Notes: a model not told the origin generated them from the sequence alone. A stretch of 64,000 nucleotides of DNA from VRUE01 sp963712595 (GCA_963712595.1 CAVQIM010000005.1:1-64000); one strand, 5' to 3'; shown: positions 9,566 to 18,129, counted from the stretch's first letter. Numbers and translations: made by a program.

Positions 9566-10726
9566 GTGCCTGCGCAACGCATGGCACGGCAAAGGTCTGA
9601 GGATGAGTTACGGCAGCGCCTGCGCGGTCGCTTAGTCGAAATCGAAGAGGCGGTCCTGGCCAGGGCTCTCGCGGTTGCGAGCCCAGACAAGGAAAGCGTC
9701 GATCCGCTCTGCGCAGAAGGTCTTCGCACCGCAGTCGCCAGCGCGATCGAGTACTGCTTTAGCGCGCTTGCGGCGAATGGGGGGGAGTTGTTCCCACCGC
9801 CCCCGGAGCTTCTCGCTCAAGCACGCCTGGCAGCTCGTAACGAGGTCAGTCTCGACATCGTCGTCCGGCAGTGCGTGGCGGGTCATGCTCTATTCGTCGA
9901 TTTCTTCATTGCGGAGTCCGCCGGCCTCGCAAGCGCCGCGCCGAAGCATCAACTGCGTTCCATGGCGAATCATCTCGACCGTCTTCTCGCCGCGATCGGC
10001 GAAGAGCATGGGCTCGAGTCGGAGCGTTTGCATCGCTTGGCAGAGTGTCCTGAGGTCGAGCTGGTCGAACGCCTTCTGGCTGGCGAGCTCATCGACAGCT
10101 CGAGCCTCGACTATGGCCTCGGGGGGCACCATCTCGCCGCGGTCGCCAAAGGACCAGATGCTGTTGAGGCGCTGGGCACGCTTGCCAAGGTGCTCGACTG
10201 CCGGCTGCTCTTGATCGAGCGTAACGAGGGTGTCGTCTGGGCTTGGTTCGGCTCTCGGATGCCGATCGATCCAAATGGGCTGCAGCACAGCGCTGGCAAG
10301 CTCTCCTCCCAGTTCGTCCTTGCCTTAGGAGAGCCCTGCGAAGGACTTGCCGGCTGGCGCCTCAGCCACCGCCAGGCACAGGCGGCACTGCCAATCGCTC
10401 TACATGAAGGCAAGCCCGTGATGCGCTACGCCGACGTAGCCTTACTTATCGCAATTCGTCGTGATGACTTGCTCTCCAGCTCCCTGCGCACGCTTTACCT
10501 CGATCCTCTGGCGGCCGAACGTGACGGAGGCAAGACGGCACGGGAAACGCTGTCCGCGTACTTTGCAACCGACCGCAATCTCTCCTCGGCAGCGGCACTG
10601 CTCGGGGTGAGGCGCCACACCGTGGCGAGCCGACTTCGTGTCATCGAGGAACGCCTCGGGCGGCTGAGCGCTTGCGCGACAGAGCTCGAGCTGGCTCTGC
10701 GCATGGAGGACTTCAACCCCTCATAG
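9566..10726 (+). CDS. PucR-family transcriptional regulator
   Basis: 386 residues. The C-terminal ~60 residues form a PucR-type helix-turn-helix: ETLSAYFATDRNLSSAAALLGVRRHTVASRLRVIEE matches the usual ET-L-x-YF...N-x-x-TA-x-L-x-(I/V)HR-x-T-(V/L)-x-x-RL pattern in spread-out form. The middle part resembles the GGDEF-like/CdaR segment found in this family. No N-terminal sensory domain is obvious. Start GTG 9566 lies 9 bases after the exported-protein operon; ATG 9581 is an alternative. It may be cotranscribed with that operon or control the exported protein at 10886. Effector unknown. Confidence 0.8.
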   Translation: MPAQRMARQRSEDELRQRLRGRLVEIEEAVLARALAVASPDKESVDPLCAEGLRTAVASAIEYCFSALAANGGELFPPPPELLAQARLAARNEVSLDIVVRQCVAGHALFVDFFIAESAGLASAAPKHQLRSMANHLDRLLAAIGEEHGLESERLHRLAECPEVELVERLLAGELIDSSSLDYGLGGHHLAAVAKGPDAVEALGTLAKVLDCRLLLIERNEGVVWAWFGSRMPIDPNGLQHSAGKLSSQFVLALGEPCEGLAGWRLSHRQAQAALPIALHEGKPVMRYADVALLIAIRRDDLLSSSLRTLYLDPLAAERDGGKTARETLSAYFATDRNLSSAAALLGVRRHTVASRLRVIEERLGRLSACATELELALRMEDFNPS

Positions 10727-10771
10727 CCTCGCCGAGCGTGCAGCATCCTTTTCGGTCGCTCTGTGGGGGTC

Positions 10772-10794
10772 AATCCGTCCACATTGGTCGGATT
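10772..10794. promoter_or_regulatory. Candidate operator palindrome upstream of exported protein
   Basis: AATCCG and CGGATT face each other across 11 bases between the PucR-type gene and the exported propeller gene. The site is about 90 bases upstream of the latter's start. The position fits regulation by the neighbouring PucR-type protein, but this is inference from position and symmetry only. Confidence 0.3.
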
Positions 10795-10885
10795 CGTGCT
10801 GCCCCAACTTGCCAGCATCGCCCCAATTGTATTGAGCACCAGTCGATCCGATCGCCACAGGGAGATCGGGCAGAGGGAGAGGGAG

Positions 10886-13141
10886 ATGAAACGAATTCGC
10901 CTAACGTCAATCGGTTTCGTGGCGGCAGCGCTGCTCCTCGCGGCGCTCGCCACTTCGGCAAGCGCCGCACCGGTATTCACCAAAACCTTCAGCTTCGGTG
11001 TCTACGGTACGGAAGAAGGCCAGATCAAGAGTGCTCGGGGGATGGATACCGACTCCAAAGGCAACGTTTGGGTTGCCGACATGGAAGTCAGTCGCATCGA
11101 GCAGTTCAGCCCAACGGGCCAGCACCTCGCCACCATCACCGGCTCGGGCGTGCACAAACTTAAATCGCCGTGGGATCTCGCGGTCGCTCCCGACGGGAAC
11201 ATCTGGGTGATGGACTCTGGGCTGAAAGCCGCTGTGGAGTTCACCCCCAAAGGGGAATACCTCCGCGAAATTGGTGCCGGGGAAGGATGGCTGGTGGCCG
11301 TCGACTCCAAAGGCAACGTCTGGCTCGGTGACCCTGTCGGGATCCCGAAAGAACACGTCTACAAATTCAACTCCGAAGGCGTATTCCAAAAAGAAGTAAA
11401 AGTTCCTCTCTATACCAACTTTGAAGTCGACTCCAAAGACAACGTCCTGGTCAGTGCCGTTGGGCCAAACGGCCTTGCCCAGTACAGCAGCGAAGGCAGC
11501 TACCTGGGGCAGATCGGCAAAGGCGTGCTCAGTGACCCGCGCCAGCTCACGGTCGACACCGAAGGCAACATCTGGGTCGTGGACAACACGGTCGGCGGGT
11601 TCGTCAGGGGATTCAACTCCAAAGGCGAATATCTGACTCAGTTTGACCCAGGCCATCACGAAACGTCTTTGTACAGCATTGCGCCCGCTACCGAAGGCAA
11701 TCTCTGGATCGCCTTCTCCGCGGTCAGCGGCCAGATCGAGAAGTGGACCGCCTATCCGATCGCGACCACCGAAGCGGCCACCGGGGTGACGACCAGCGAA
11801 GCGACCCTGAACGCCTCGGTCAATCCGCAGGGCTCTGCAACGACCTACCAATTCGAAACCAGCAGCGGCAGCGGCTGGATCAAAGCGGCTCCGGTCAAAT
11901 CGGTGGGTGAAGGTACCGAAGCGGTCAAAGTGAACCTGAAATACACGGGCCTTGGACCGAATCAGATCTACCACTTCCGCGTCAGGGCTGAAAACAGCCA
12001 CGGCATCGTCTATGGCGAAGACAAGTGGTTCAATACCGGCACCCACGAATGGGGATTGCAGGCGAGTGATGAACCCTCTGGATCCACCGGCAGCATGCTT
12101 GAAGCGGTTGACTGCACAGGGTCCGAAACCTGCGCGGCGGTTGGCTTCTATTGGCCCGGCTCGGGCTCCAAAGCCATGACCAAAGTCGAGACCAATGGCC
12201 AGTGGACGCTGACATCCACGCCCATTCCGAGTGAAGCGCTTTACAGCTCTTTGACTGGCGTGTCCTGCACTGCCTCAAATGCATGTACGGCAGTGGGTTA
12301 TGCGACTAACTCCACAGGAGGCTCAGCAACTCCCTTGGCGGTGCGCTGGGATGGCTCGTCATGGTCGATCCAGTCCGTTTCGCTCCCCGCCGGAGGGAAA
12401 TATGGCTACCTGGCTGGGGTCGATTGCACGGCGTCCAACGACTGCATCGCCGTTGGCTATTACGTAGCCGAAGGCAGCTCCAAAAGCTTGACCTTGGCTG
12501 AGCGTTGGAACGGCACGAGCTGGTCGGTCATGTCGACGCCGAACGTCGAAGGAGCGACTGCGAACGAACTCGAGAAGATCTCCTGCGTCTCGTCCAGCGA
12601 CTGCTGGGCCGTCGGCAACGTGAACAAATCTGGGCCCGCGCTGGCCGAGCACTGGAACGGCACATCGTGGTCGATCAACTCGCCGGCCTCAATGCCGGAA
12701 CGCTTGAAGGACATCTCCTGCGGCTCTTCCAGCTCTTGTGTGGCGACGACTGCCGCACTTGGGAACCAAGGCCTCACCCTGGCGCGCTGGAACGGCAGCA
12801 CCTGGTCGAAAGAAACGGCGGCTACTCCTCCCGAAGTTGCTACCAGCAGCGGGATTTCACTGGGAGCTGTTTCCTGCACCTCGGCAAGCGCCTGTCTCGT
12901 CACGGGTCGCTACCGCAAGGTGGGCGGCGTGATACGGGAGCTGGCCGAGAGCTGGAACGGCAGCAAATGGTCGGTGCAGAGCACTTCGGCGCCGGCCGTG
13001 GTGGAAGAAGCCACAAAAAGCGGACCCGAAGCGGACCTCACCGGTGGCGTTTCTTGCACCTCGGCAACAGCGTGCACGTCCGTTGGCTTCTGGGCGGCGG
13101 AAGGCTTTGGGGTGAAGTCCCTAGTGGAGGTGCGTCACTAG
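10886..13141 (+). CDS. Exported protein: NHL propeller, Fn3-like module, WNG-repeat propeller
   Basis: 751 residues. ATG 10886 was chosen because it follows a GGGAGAGGGAGA purine tract and opens a textbook signal peptide (MKRIRL, hydrophobic core, ASA-AP near 28). The N-terminal half has NHL-like repeats (MDTDSKGNVWVAD, VDTEGNIWVVD). Residues ~290-385 look fibronectin III-like (ATLNASVNPQGSATTYQFET, YHFRVRAENSHG). The C-terminal half has about six repeats of SC-(T/S)-x-(S/A)-x-x-C-x-(A)VG...W(D/N)GSSWS, each with a Cys pair, probably a second propeller. Unlike the first operon's proteins it has no basic tail. It ends before a strong hairpin terminator. Function unknown, probably surface or secreted. 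Confidence 0.8.
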   Translation: MKRIRLTSIGFVAAALLLAALATSASAAPVFTKTFSFGVYGTEEGQIKSARGMDTDSKGNVWVADMEVSRIEQFSPTGQHLATITGSGVHKLKSPWDLAVAPDGNIWVMDSGLKAAVEFTPKGEYLREIGAGEGWLVAVDSKGNVWLGDPVGIPKEHVYKFNSEGVFQKEVKVPLYTNFEVDSKDNVLVSAVGPNGLAQYSSEGSYLGQIGKGVLSDPRQLTVDTEGNIWVVDNTVGGFVRGFNSKGEYLTQFDPGHHETSLYSIAPATEGNLWIAFSAVSGQIEKWTAYPIATTEAATGVTTSEATLNASVNPQGSATTYQFETSSGSGWIKAAPVKSVGEGTEAVKVNLKYTGLGPNQIYHFRVRAENSHGIVYGEDKWFNTGTHEWGLQASDEPSGSTGSMLEAVDCTGSETCAAVGFYWPGSGSKAMTKVETNGQWTLTSTPIPSEALYSSLTGVSCTASNACTAVGYATNSTGGSATPLAVRWDGSSWSIQSVSLPAGGKYGYLAGVDCTASNDCIAVGYYVAEGSSKSLTLAERWNGTSWSVMSTPNVEGATANELEKISCVSSSDCWAVGNVNKSGPALAEHWNGTSWSINSPASMPERLKDISCGSSSSCVATTAALGNQGLTLARWNGSTWSKETAATPPEVATSSGISLGAVSCTSASACLVTGRYRKVGGVIRELAESWNGSKWSVQSTSAPAVVEEATKSGPEADLTGGVSCTSATACTSVGFWAAEGFGVKSLVEVRH

Positions 13142-13188
13142 CTCCGCCTGAGAGCACTCGATCGACAATCGGTGCGAACGAAGGAATA

Positions 13189-13228
13189 GGAGCCCCCGGG
13201 CGGTTCGGTTGAACCGCCCGGGGGCTCC
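13189..13228. terminator. Bidirectional hairpin terminator, 18-bp perfect stem
   Basis: A perfect 18-bp stem (13189-13206 with 13211-13228) with a GGTT loop, extremely GC rich, lies between two convergent genes. It is followed by only TT, so it is a strong structure with a weak U tract. Confidence 0.85.
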
Positions 13229-13261
13229 TTGCTCGAGCTGATTCGGGTGGTCTGGGACCGC

Positions 13262-13921
13262 TCAGCCCGACCAGCCTGGGTAGCGCCCCGTGACCTTCCA
13301 CTGCCAAGGTGGGCTTTCACTCGACGGGAAGTCGTAGTGATTGCGGCCCGGGAGGGTCTCGAGTGGGACCAGGGCGGGGTCGTCCCGCAGTAGGACGCGG
13401 GTGGCGCTCGAGGCGTCGATCTGGGACTGGCCGGCGCGGCGGATGATCCGTTCCCAGCCGAGGCCAGGGCGGTAGAGCCAGTAGGTCAGCTCGACCCAGC
13501 CGTGCGAGCGGCGGCGGTCGTTCAGCTGGGTGAAGGCGGTGGCCCGCCGGCCCGATGCGGTCAGGTGCGGGCCGGCGGCGACGGCGCAGCTTTCGCTGCG
13601 GCAGCGCCGGAAGTCGACGGGCATGAGTGGCAGGCCGCTGGGACCCGCTATTGCCTCTGGGCTTGGGGCCAGAGCACGAGCCAGTCGGGCCAACGGCCAG
13701 CCGTAGGCGGGCACCAGCGGGTGGTGGCGGCAGGCTCCGGGCAGGCGCGGGGCGCAGGCGAGCCGCTTGCCGATCGTGCCGGCCAGCCTGCGGCCGGCGT
13801 CGACCTCGCCTCCCGCGGCGACAGCGGCGATCGCAGCCAGCAGGAGCAGCGCCACCATCGCGACCAATCCCGCCTGCTCGACGCTCGCCGATCCCCGCTC
13901 CGCCTCCTGTCCGGTTCGCAT
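13262..13921 (-). CDS. TadE/Flp-like hypothetical protein with one N-terminal membrane helix
   Basis: 219 residues. The N-terminus ERGSASVEQAGLVAMVALLL followed by an Ala/Val helix is typical of TadE/TadG-like or pilin-like proteins (SxxE then a membrane helix). The remainder is an Arg- and Pro-rich extracytoplasmic domain with Cys residues (CAPRLPGAC, RRCRSESC) and no motif I recognise. It is a lone gene; no other tad genes are nearby. It is convergent with the exported propeller gene, and the start at 13921 faces the small plus-strand gene across 83 bases. Confidence 0.6.
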   Translation of the reverse strand: MRTGQEAERGSASVEQAGLVAMVALLLLAAIAAVAAGGEVDAGRRLAGTIGKRLACAPRLPGACRHHPLVPAYGWPLARLARALAPSPEAIAGPSGLPLMPVDFRRCRSESCAVAAGPHLTASGRRATAFTQLNDRRRSHGWVELTYWLYRPGLGWERIIRRAGQSQIDASSATRVLLRDDPALVPLETLPGRNHYDFPSSESPPWQWKVTGRYPGWSG

Positions 13922-14004
13922 TGCCGCGACGCTAGGTCCTCCAGGTACACGCGTGGCGCGTCGAAGATCGCGATTGTGTGCCGCCTCTGCAGCGTTCTGC
14001 TTAC

Positions 14005-14283
14005 ATGTGGGGAGTGGAGGGCAGCCCCTTCAACCTCTTCGGCGACCCGGACGAGTTTCGTGCTCGGATGGAGGAGCTCTCCGAGCAGATGCAGTCCTCC
14101 CAGCGCGTCGCCTGGGCCGACAACGCGATCAAGCTCGCGGTCGACATGACCACCGCCTCGATCGGCCGCCTTGATCTCTCCGGCAGCCCCGACGAGCAGG
14201 CGATGCAGGTGCGCGACGCGATCCGCGTCCTCTTTCCCGAGGCCGTGACGCTTGTCCGCGAGGCCCGCGAGGGCCTCTCCTGA
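14005..14283 (+). CDS. Small hypothetical protein
   Basis: 92 residues from ATG 14005 (MWGVEGSPFNLFGDPDEFRARM); an upstream in-frame GTG at 13978 would add 9 residues. It is acidic, predicted mostly helical and soluble, with no transmembrane segment and no recognised domain. Its stop codon lies in the left arm of the inverted repeat 14280-14380. Confidence 0.6.
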   Translation: MWGVEGSPFNLFGDPDEFRARMEELSEQMQSSQRVAWADNAIKLAVDMTTASIGRLDLSGSPDEQAMQVRDAIRVLFPEAVTLVREAREGLS

Positions 14284-14380
14284 GGCTGCCCGGCCGGCGC
14301 ATTTCGGCGTCCTCGGTCGCTTGCGTTCGGAGGACGCGGCGCTCCCTGCGTTCTTGAACTGCTTGGCCGGGCAGCCTCAG
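14280..14380. repeat. Variable-stem, conserved-core inverted repeat, copy 1
   Basis: A perfect 16-bp stem pairs 14280-14295 with 14365-14380. The arms contain the stop codons of both convergent genes (TGA 14281-14283; TCA 14377-14379). The 69-nt core begins GGCGCATTTCGGCGTCCTCG, contains an inner GCGTCCTC/GAGGACGC hairpin, and ends CTTGG. The core recurs at 50663-50755 (reading GCGCATTCCGGCGTCCTCGG) and, more diverged and inverted, at 53574-53676, while the stems differ completely. Confidence 0.8.
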
Positions 14381-15024
14381 AGCAGCTCGAGGCGCAGCGA
14401 GACGGCACCGCCCCGCCGTAGCGCCGCCGCGATCAGCTCCAGTGGCAGCGCGACCAGCATGGCTGGGATGGCCACGGCGACGGTGATCAGGCCGTCCAGT
14501 CGCCGCTGCCAGCGGCGCTCCGCGGCCACCGCAGCGCCACGGCCGAGGGCACCGAAGGCGACGTTGTGGCCGAAGGTGAAGCCGTTGAGGATCGTCTGCC
14601 ACATCGCGGCGATGCCGGCGCCGGGCGACCAACGGGCGCGGACGACGACCTGATCGCGGTTGGCGACGAGGCGCCGCACCGACTCGACGCTGAAGAAGTA
14701 GTGGGCGCCGGGCTCCAGGCCGGCCCAGCCGGCGCCGCCGATCCAGGCCGAGAAGCCCGCTCGGTCGAGGATCCTCAGCCCGGCATCGTTACCGCGGTCG
14801 AGCGCGGCCAGTGCCTCCTCGACGCCTCCCGGCTCGCTCGCGACCCCGAGCCCACAGCTCTCGCAGCGCCGTACCGGGCCGGCCATTCCCGGCCGCGCGT
14901 CGATCCAACCGAAGAGCGGCTCGCCGCAGGCGGGGCAGGGCGGGTTCTCGGGTCCGGCACCCGCCTCCAGGGGGACGACGGGGGTGCGCTGACGCTCGCT
15001 GCGGATCGCTCGCTCGGGGCTCAT
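14377..15024 (-). CDS. Hypothetical zinc-ribbon and membrane-segment protein
   Basis: 215 residues from ATG 15024. Near residues 30-60 there is a two-CxxC ribbon (CPACGEPLFGWID...CESCGLG), and near 165-190 a hydrophobic helix (ITVAVAIPAMLVALPLELIA). Between them, a Trp/Gly-rich region (FSAWIGGAGWAG) and HYFFSVESVRRL resemble the C-terminal part of methyltransferase-associated domains, but I cannot assign a family. It is divergent from the CBS-domain gene with a 19-base gap. Its stop lies in the inverted repeat 14280-14380. Confidence 0.6.
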   Translation of the reverse strand: MSPERAIRSERQRTPVVPLEAGAGPENPPCPACGEPLFGWIDARPGMAGPVRRCESCGLGVASEPGGVEEALAALDRGNDAGLRILDRAGFSAWIGGAGWAGLEPGAHYFFSVESVRRLVANRDQVVVRARWSPGAGIAAMWQTILNGFTFGHNVAFGALGRGAAVAAERRWQRRLDGLITVAVAIPAMLVALPLELIAAALRRGGAVSLRLELL

Positions 15025-15030
15025 CGCCGG

Positions 15031-15036
15031 TAGCGT
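15031..15036 (+). promoter_or_regulatory. -10-like box, leaderless CBS-domain gene
   Basis: TAGCGT ends 7 bases before GTG 15044, with no room for a ribosome binding site, so the mRNA probably starts at or near the GTG. Confidence 0.45.
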
Positions 15037-15043
15037 ACGCGCA

Positions 15044-15490
15044 GTGCAGCTGAAGGAGATCATGACCGCAGGAGTCGTCACCGCCGAGCCCGAGGCGAGC
15101 GCCGTCTCCGTCGCCCGTCAGATGCGCGATCACCGGGTCGGCTCGGTGGTGATCGTCGACCCCGCCGGCTCCCCGGTTGCGATGGTGACCGACCGCGATC
15201 TCGCCCTGCGCGTCTTCGCCGAGGACGTCGACGGAGAGGCGCCGGTCGGCGAGCATGCCTCGCGGCCGCTGGTCTGCGGCGAGCCGGCGATGGAGCTCGA
15301 CGAGGCGGCGGCGTTGATGGTCCAGCACCGGGTGCGGAGACTGCCGGTCGTCGATGCGGGTAGGCTCGCCGGCATCGTCACGCTCGATGACATCGCCGTG
15401 CGCACCGGCAACCTCGAGGTGGCGCAGAGGATGACCGCCGAGGTCATCGAGGGCGCGCTGCCGCAGTTCTACTTCCGCGAGCGTGGCTGA
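15044..15490 (+). CDS. CBS-domain-pair protein
   Basis: 148 residues consisting of two CBS motifs (about residues 5-60 and 75-130): MTAGVVTAEPEASAVSVARQM, GSVVIVD, VAMVTDRDLALRV, then VRRLPVVDAGRLAGIVTLDDI. Such stand-alone pairs bind adenine nucleotides and act as sensors or partners, here cytosolic. The GTG start at 15044 is fixed by the -10-like box immediately upstream. The following membrane protein gene starts 3 bases after the stop, so the two are likely cotranscribed. Confidence 0.85.
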   Translation: MQLKEIMTAGVVTAEPEASAVSVARQMRDHRVGSVVIVDPAGSPVAMVTDRDLALRVFAEDVDGEAPVGEHASRPLVCGEPAMELDEAAALMVQHRVRRLPVVDAGRLAGIVTLDDIAVRTGNLEVAQRMTAEVIEGALPQFYFRERG

Positions 15491-15493
15491 AGC

Positions 15494-16360
15494 ATGAGCG
15501 CGAGCCGTCGCGAGGCCTTGGCCTGGGAGCAGCGCTGGTCGCTGCGCGCCGGGCTGGCGGCGCTCGCCGCCGTGGCCTTCGTCATCGTCGCGATCGTCGT
15601 CGCCTCGCAGGCGATCGGGGGTGGCAACGGGGATGCCGAGTTCCTGCGCGACATCGACGCCCACCGCAGCGGCCAGATCCTCTCCAGCGCGCTGCAGGCG
15701 ATCGGCCTGGCCCTGCTGACGCTGCCGCTCTATTACCTATTTCGAGCCGCCCGCGAACGCAGCGAGACGATGCGCGGCCAGCTCGTCGGCGTGGTCATCG
15801 TCGCGCCGCTCTTCCTCGCCGGGGCTGCGCTCCTCGGCGGCATCTCCAACCTCCACGCCGCAACCGACTTCCTCGCCAAGGAAGTGGCCGGAAGCGGCGA
15901 TCACGCCAACAAGATCGCCACCGAAACGATCAACGACGCGTCGCTGCGCCCGCTCGGCGCCGGCCTCGGCATCGCCGGACAGCTTGGCTTCGTGGTCGCG
16001 ATGTTCTACAGCTGCCTGCACGCGATGCGCGTCGGCCTCCTGCCCCGCTTCTGGGGCTCGCTCGGGATGGCCCTCGGCGCGGTCTCCTTCATCTTCTTCC
16101 AGTTCGCCCTGCTCTGGTTCGTCTACCTGGGCCTCCTGATCCTGGGCCGCGTCCCGGGAGGACAGCCACCAGCCTGGACATCCGGCGAAGCCATCCCCTG
16201 GCCAAGCCCAGGAGAGAAAGCCGCCGCGAGCCTAGGTTCCAATGAAGACATAGAAGCGCCAAACCTCCCTCCTCCACCCGAGCTCCCACCCCCTCCGGAG
16301 GACCCAAGAGCACCCTCAGAGGACCCAACAGCTCCCCCCGAGAAGGGTCAATCCCAGTAG
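15494..16360 (+). CDS. Multi-pass membrane protein with Pro-rich tail
   Basis: 288 residues. Hydrophobic helices lie near residues 20-42, 60-80, 95-118, 150-172 and 180-210. The cytosolic or exposed tail after ~215 is rich in Pro and Glu (PPPPELPPPPEDPRAPSEDP). No transport or enzyme motif is recognised. The last residues (GQSQ) match those of the convergent ThyX-like protein because both are encoded by arms of the same 20-bp inverted repeat. Confidence 0.65.
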   Translation: MSASRREALAWEQRWSLRAGLAALAAVAFVIVAIVVASQAIGGGNGDAEFLRDIDAHRSGQILSSALQAIGLALLTLPLYYLFRAARERSETMRGQLVGVVIVAPLFLAGAALLGGISNLHAATDFLAKEVAGSGDHANKIATETINDASLRPLGAGLGIAGQLGFVVAMFYSCLHAMRVGLLPRFWGSLGMALGAVSFIFFQFALLWFVYLGLLILGRVPGGQPPAWTSGEAIPWPSPGEKAAASLGSNEDIEAPNLPPPPELPPPPEDPRAPSEDPTAPPEKGQSQ

Positions 16361-16456
16361 GGGTGGAGCGCCTTGTACTTTTCCGCAACTATTCGCGTCT
16401 AGTACCGCCCCCTCAACGGCGGAAAAGTTAAGCGGAACCCCTACTGGGATTGACCC
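16345..16456. repeat. Nested inverted repeat spanning two convergent stop codons
   Basis: A perfect 20-bp outer stem pairs 16345-16364 with 16437-16456. An inner stem pairs ACTTTTCCGC (16376-16385) with GCGGAAAAGT (16419-16428). The outer arms encode the last residues and stop of both genes, giving both proteins a GQSQ end. It is probably a bidirectional terminator. Confidence 0.8.
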
Positions 16457-18078
16457 GTAGCAGCCCGCTTGCGCTGCGTCCGAATCTCACTGAGGATCCG
16501 CTCCAACCGAGGCTCCTGCGAGGTATCCACAAAGTTCATCGCGGCGGCAACGCCAGGGTGGATCGCCTCGATCCGCTCGTGCATCGCCTGCGCCACAGCA
16601 CGGTAGGTGGGATGGCCCTCGCGGCCTGAGCGCAGCTCGATCAGGTGCATCGCCTCGCGCGCGTTGAGGTCGAGCGTGTAGCGGATGCGGTAGGCGAGGC
16701 TGAGCGCGTAGGGAGCCTGCTCATGCAGGCCGGCGGTGGCAAGGCGCTCGTACTCGGCGCGTGAGATCTCCAGCGCCCGCTCGAACTCCCCGCCGACCCC
16801 GGCCTCGCGCACCTCGTCGGGGACGCCGGCGCCGAGGTCGGGCCCCAGGCGCTGCCACTGGCAGGTCAGCATCCGGTGGCGCTGCAGATCGCGGAAGGCG
16901 CCGTAGTCGGAGACGATCTCGAAGCGGTAGCGCAGCGCCTCGAAGCCGCGCCCGGGACGGTGGCGGCGGTTGCCCCGCTCCCCGACCATCGCCCCGAGCA
17001 GCTCCGCCCGCTCGTCGCGGTCGAGCACGTCGAGGCGGGCGAGGACCTCGGTCTCGGGAACGGACGCCGACTCGAAGAGGCATGAGGAGAGCAGATCCTC
17101 TTCGCTGCCGTCGACGTGGACCAACTCCACCGACGGGGCGTCCTCGCCGGCGTCGCGACGGTCGAGGCCGAGGCGGGCAACCCACTGCTCGGTTCGCTCG
17201 CGGCGCTCCTGCAGGTAGGAGACCCACTCGCCGCCGCGGTCGGGCCGCTCGACCCGGGAGACGAAGCTCGGCATTACCTGCTTCAGCTCGCGCAGGATCA
17301 TGCCGCCGTACTCGCGCGCCTCCGGCAGCGGCGAGGCCATCAGCCGCAGCAGCAGTTGCTCGTAAGCCTGGCCGGAGGCGTAGATGCCGACGTGGCTCAG
17401 GGTCGCCGCGGGCAGCAGCCCGCGCAGCAGGTCGAGCGCCTTGGCGCGGATCGAGCGCTGCCAGGGCCCCTCGGGTTCGCCGCCGCCACGCGGCCAGCGC
17501 TCCGCCGCCCACTCCTCGACCTTGCGCAGGGAGTGCGAGTAGATCGCGAAGATCTCATCCATCGCGGTCCCGAACTCAGGCCCGAGCTCCTCGTTGCGGT
17601 AGTAGCGGTAACCCCCGCCGGCGTCGTCCGGCAGCGGCTTGTCGTAGGGGATGTAGCGGGTCGACTGCTCGAGATAGGCGGCGAGGCGGCCGCGTTGCAG
17701 CTGCTTGGTGAGGATGTTCGAGACCCACTCGCAGGCGACGTGGGCGCCGCCGACCTGGGCGATCGAGTCATCTCCGTAGCCGACGAAGACGCGCTCGTAG
17801 AGCCCCGCCGCGCGCTCGCCCTCGGCTCCGTCGAAGGGCCGCGTTCCCTCTTCGGCGTCAGCCGCGAACTCCTCCAGGTAGAGTCGTCTCACGGTCCCGG
17901 AATAGCGCGAATAGCGGGCAAAAAGCGCCCCCTTGACCGTCTCCGGCAGGTTGACGAGAGCAAACACGGGCCGATCGAGGTTGGTGAAGTGAGGGGCGAG
18001 CAGCGCCCGCTCCTCGGGGGTGAAGGACTCGATCGGGTAGCGCACCGGCGCATCGTAGCCGGGGGCCTGGATATCCAA
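16441..18078 (-). CDS. Two-domain ThyX-like (FAD-dependent thymidylate synthase family) protein
   Basis: 545 residues, about twice canonical ThyX (~220-250), with two ThyX-like halves. The N-terminal half has YGDDSIAQVGGAHVACE and QRGRLAAYLEQSTRY, similar to RHRx7S but with Gly replacing His. The C-terminal half has LQRHRMLTCQWQR, which keeps RHR but lacks the Ser at the x7 position, and MHLIELRSGREGHPTYR, a ThyX-like FAD/dUMP segment. In the family ThyX methylates dUMP with CH2-THF and NADPH. Whether this split-motif form is catalytic is uncertain. The start appears to be TTG 18078, which lies in a hairpin arm (18076-18129); GTG at residue 12 is the alternative. It is probably cotranscribed with the glyoxalase-fold gene upstream. 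Confidence 0.7.
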   Translation of the reverse strand: MDIQAPGYDAPVRYPIESFTPEERALLAPHFTNLDRPVFALVNLPETVKGALFARYSRYSGTVRRLYLEEFAADAEEGTRPFDGAEGERAAGLYERVFVGYGDDSIAQVGGAHVACEWVSNILTKQLQRGRLAAYLEQSTRYIPYDKPLPDDAGGGYRYYRNEELGPEFGTAMDEIFAIYSHSLRKVEEWAAERWPRGGGEPEGPWQRSIRAKALDLLRGLLPAATLSHVGIYASGQAYEQLLLRLMASPLPEAREYGGMILRELKQVMPSFVSRVERPDRGGEWVSYLQERRERTEQWVARLGLDRRDAGEDAPSVELVHVDGSEEDLLSSCLFESASVPETEVLARLDVLDRDERAELLGAMVGERGNRRHRPGRGFEALRYRFEIVSDYGAFRDLQRHRMLTCQWQRLGPDLGAGVPDEVREAGVGGEFERALEISRAEYERLATAGLHEQAPYALSLAYRIRYTLDLNAREAMHLIELRSGREGHPTYRAVAQAMHERIEAIHPGVAAAMNFVDTSQEPRLERILSEIRTQRKRAATGQSQ

Positions 18079-18129
18079 CTGACTTCGCCCTTAGGGGTGT
18101 ATATGCCCCTGTAATGAGGAAGTCAGTTG
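18076..18129. repeat. Inverted repeat linking upstream stop and ThyX-like start
   Basis: CAACTGACTTC (18076-18086) pairs perfectly with GAAGTCAGTTG (18119-18129). An inner AGGGG/CCCCT hairpin lies at 18093-18110. In the minus-strand mRNA the 5' arm holds the stop codon of the glyoxalase-fold gene and the 3' arm holds the TTG start of the ThyX-like gene, an arrangement that could couple their translation. Confidence 0.7.

Noticed and set aside
14280..14380. Integron attC-like site
   Set aside because: The structure is similar in size but lacks the R/L box consensus and no integrase or cassette array is present.
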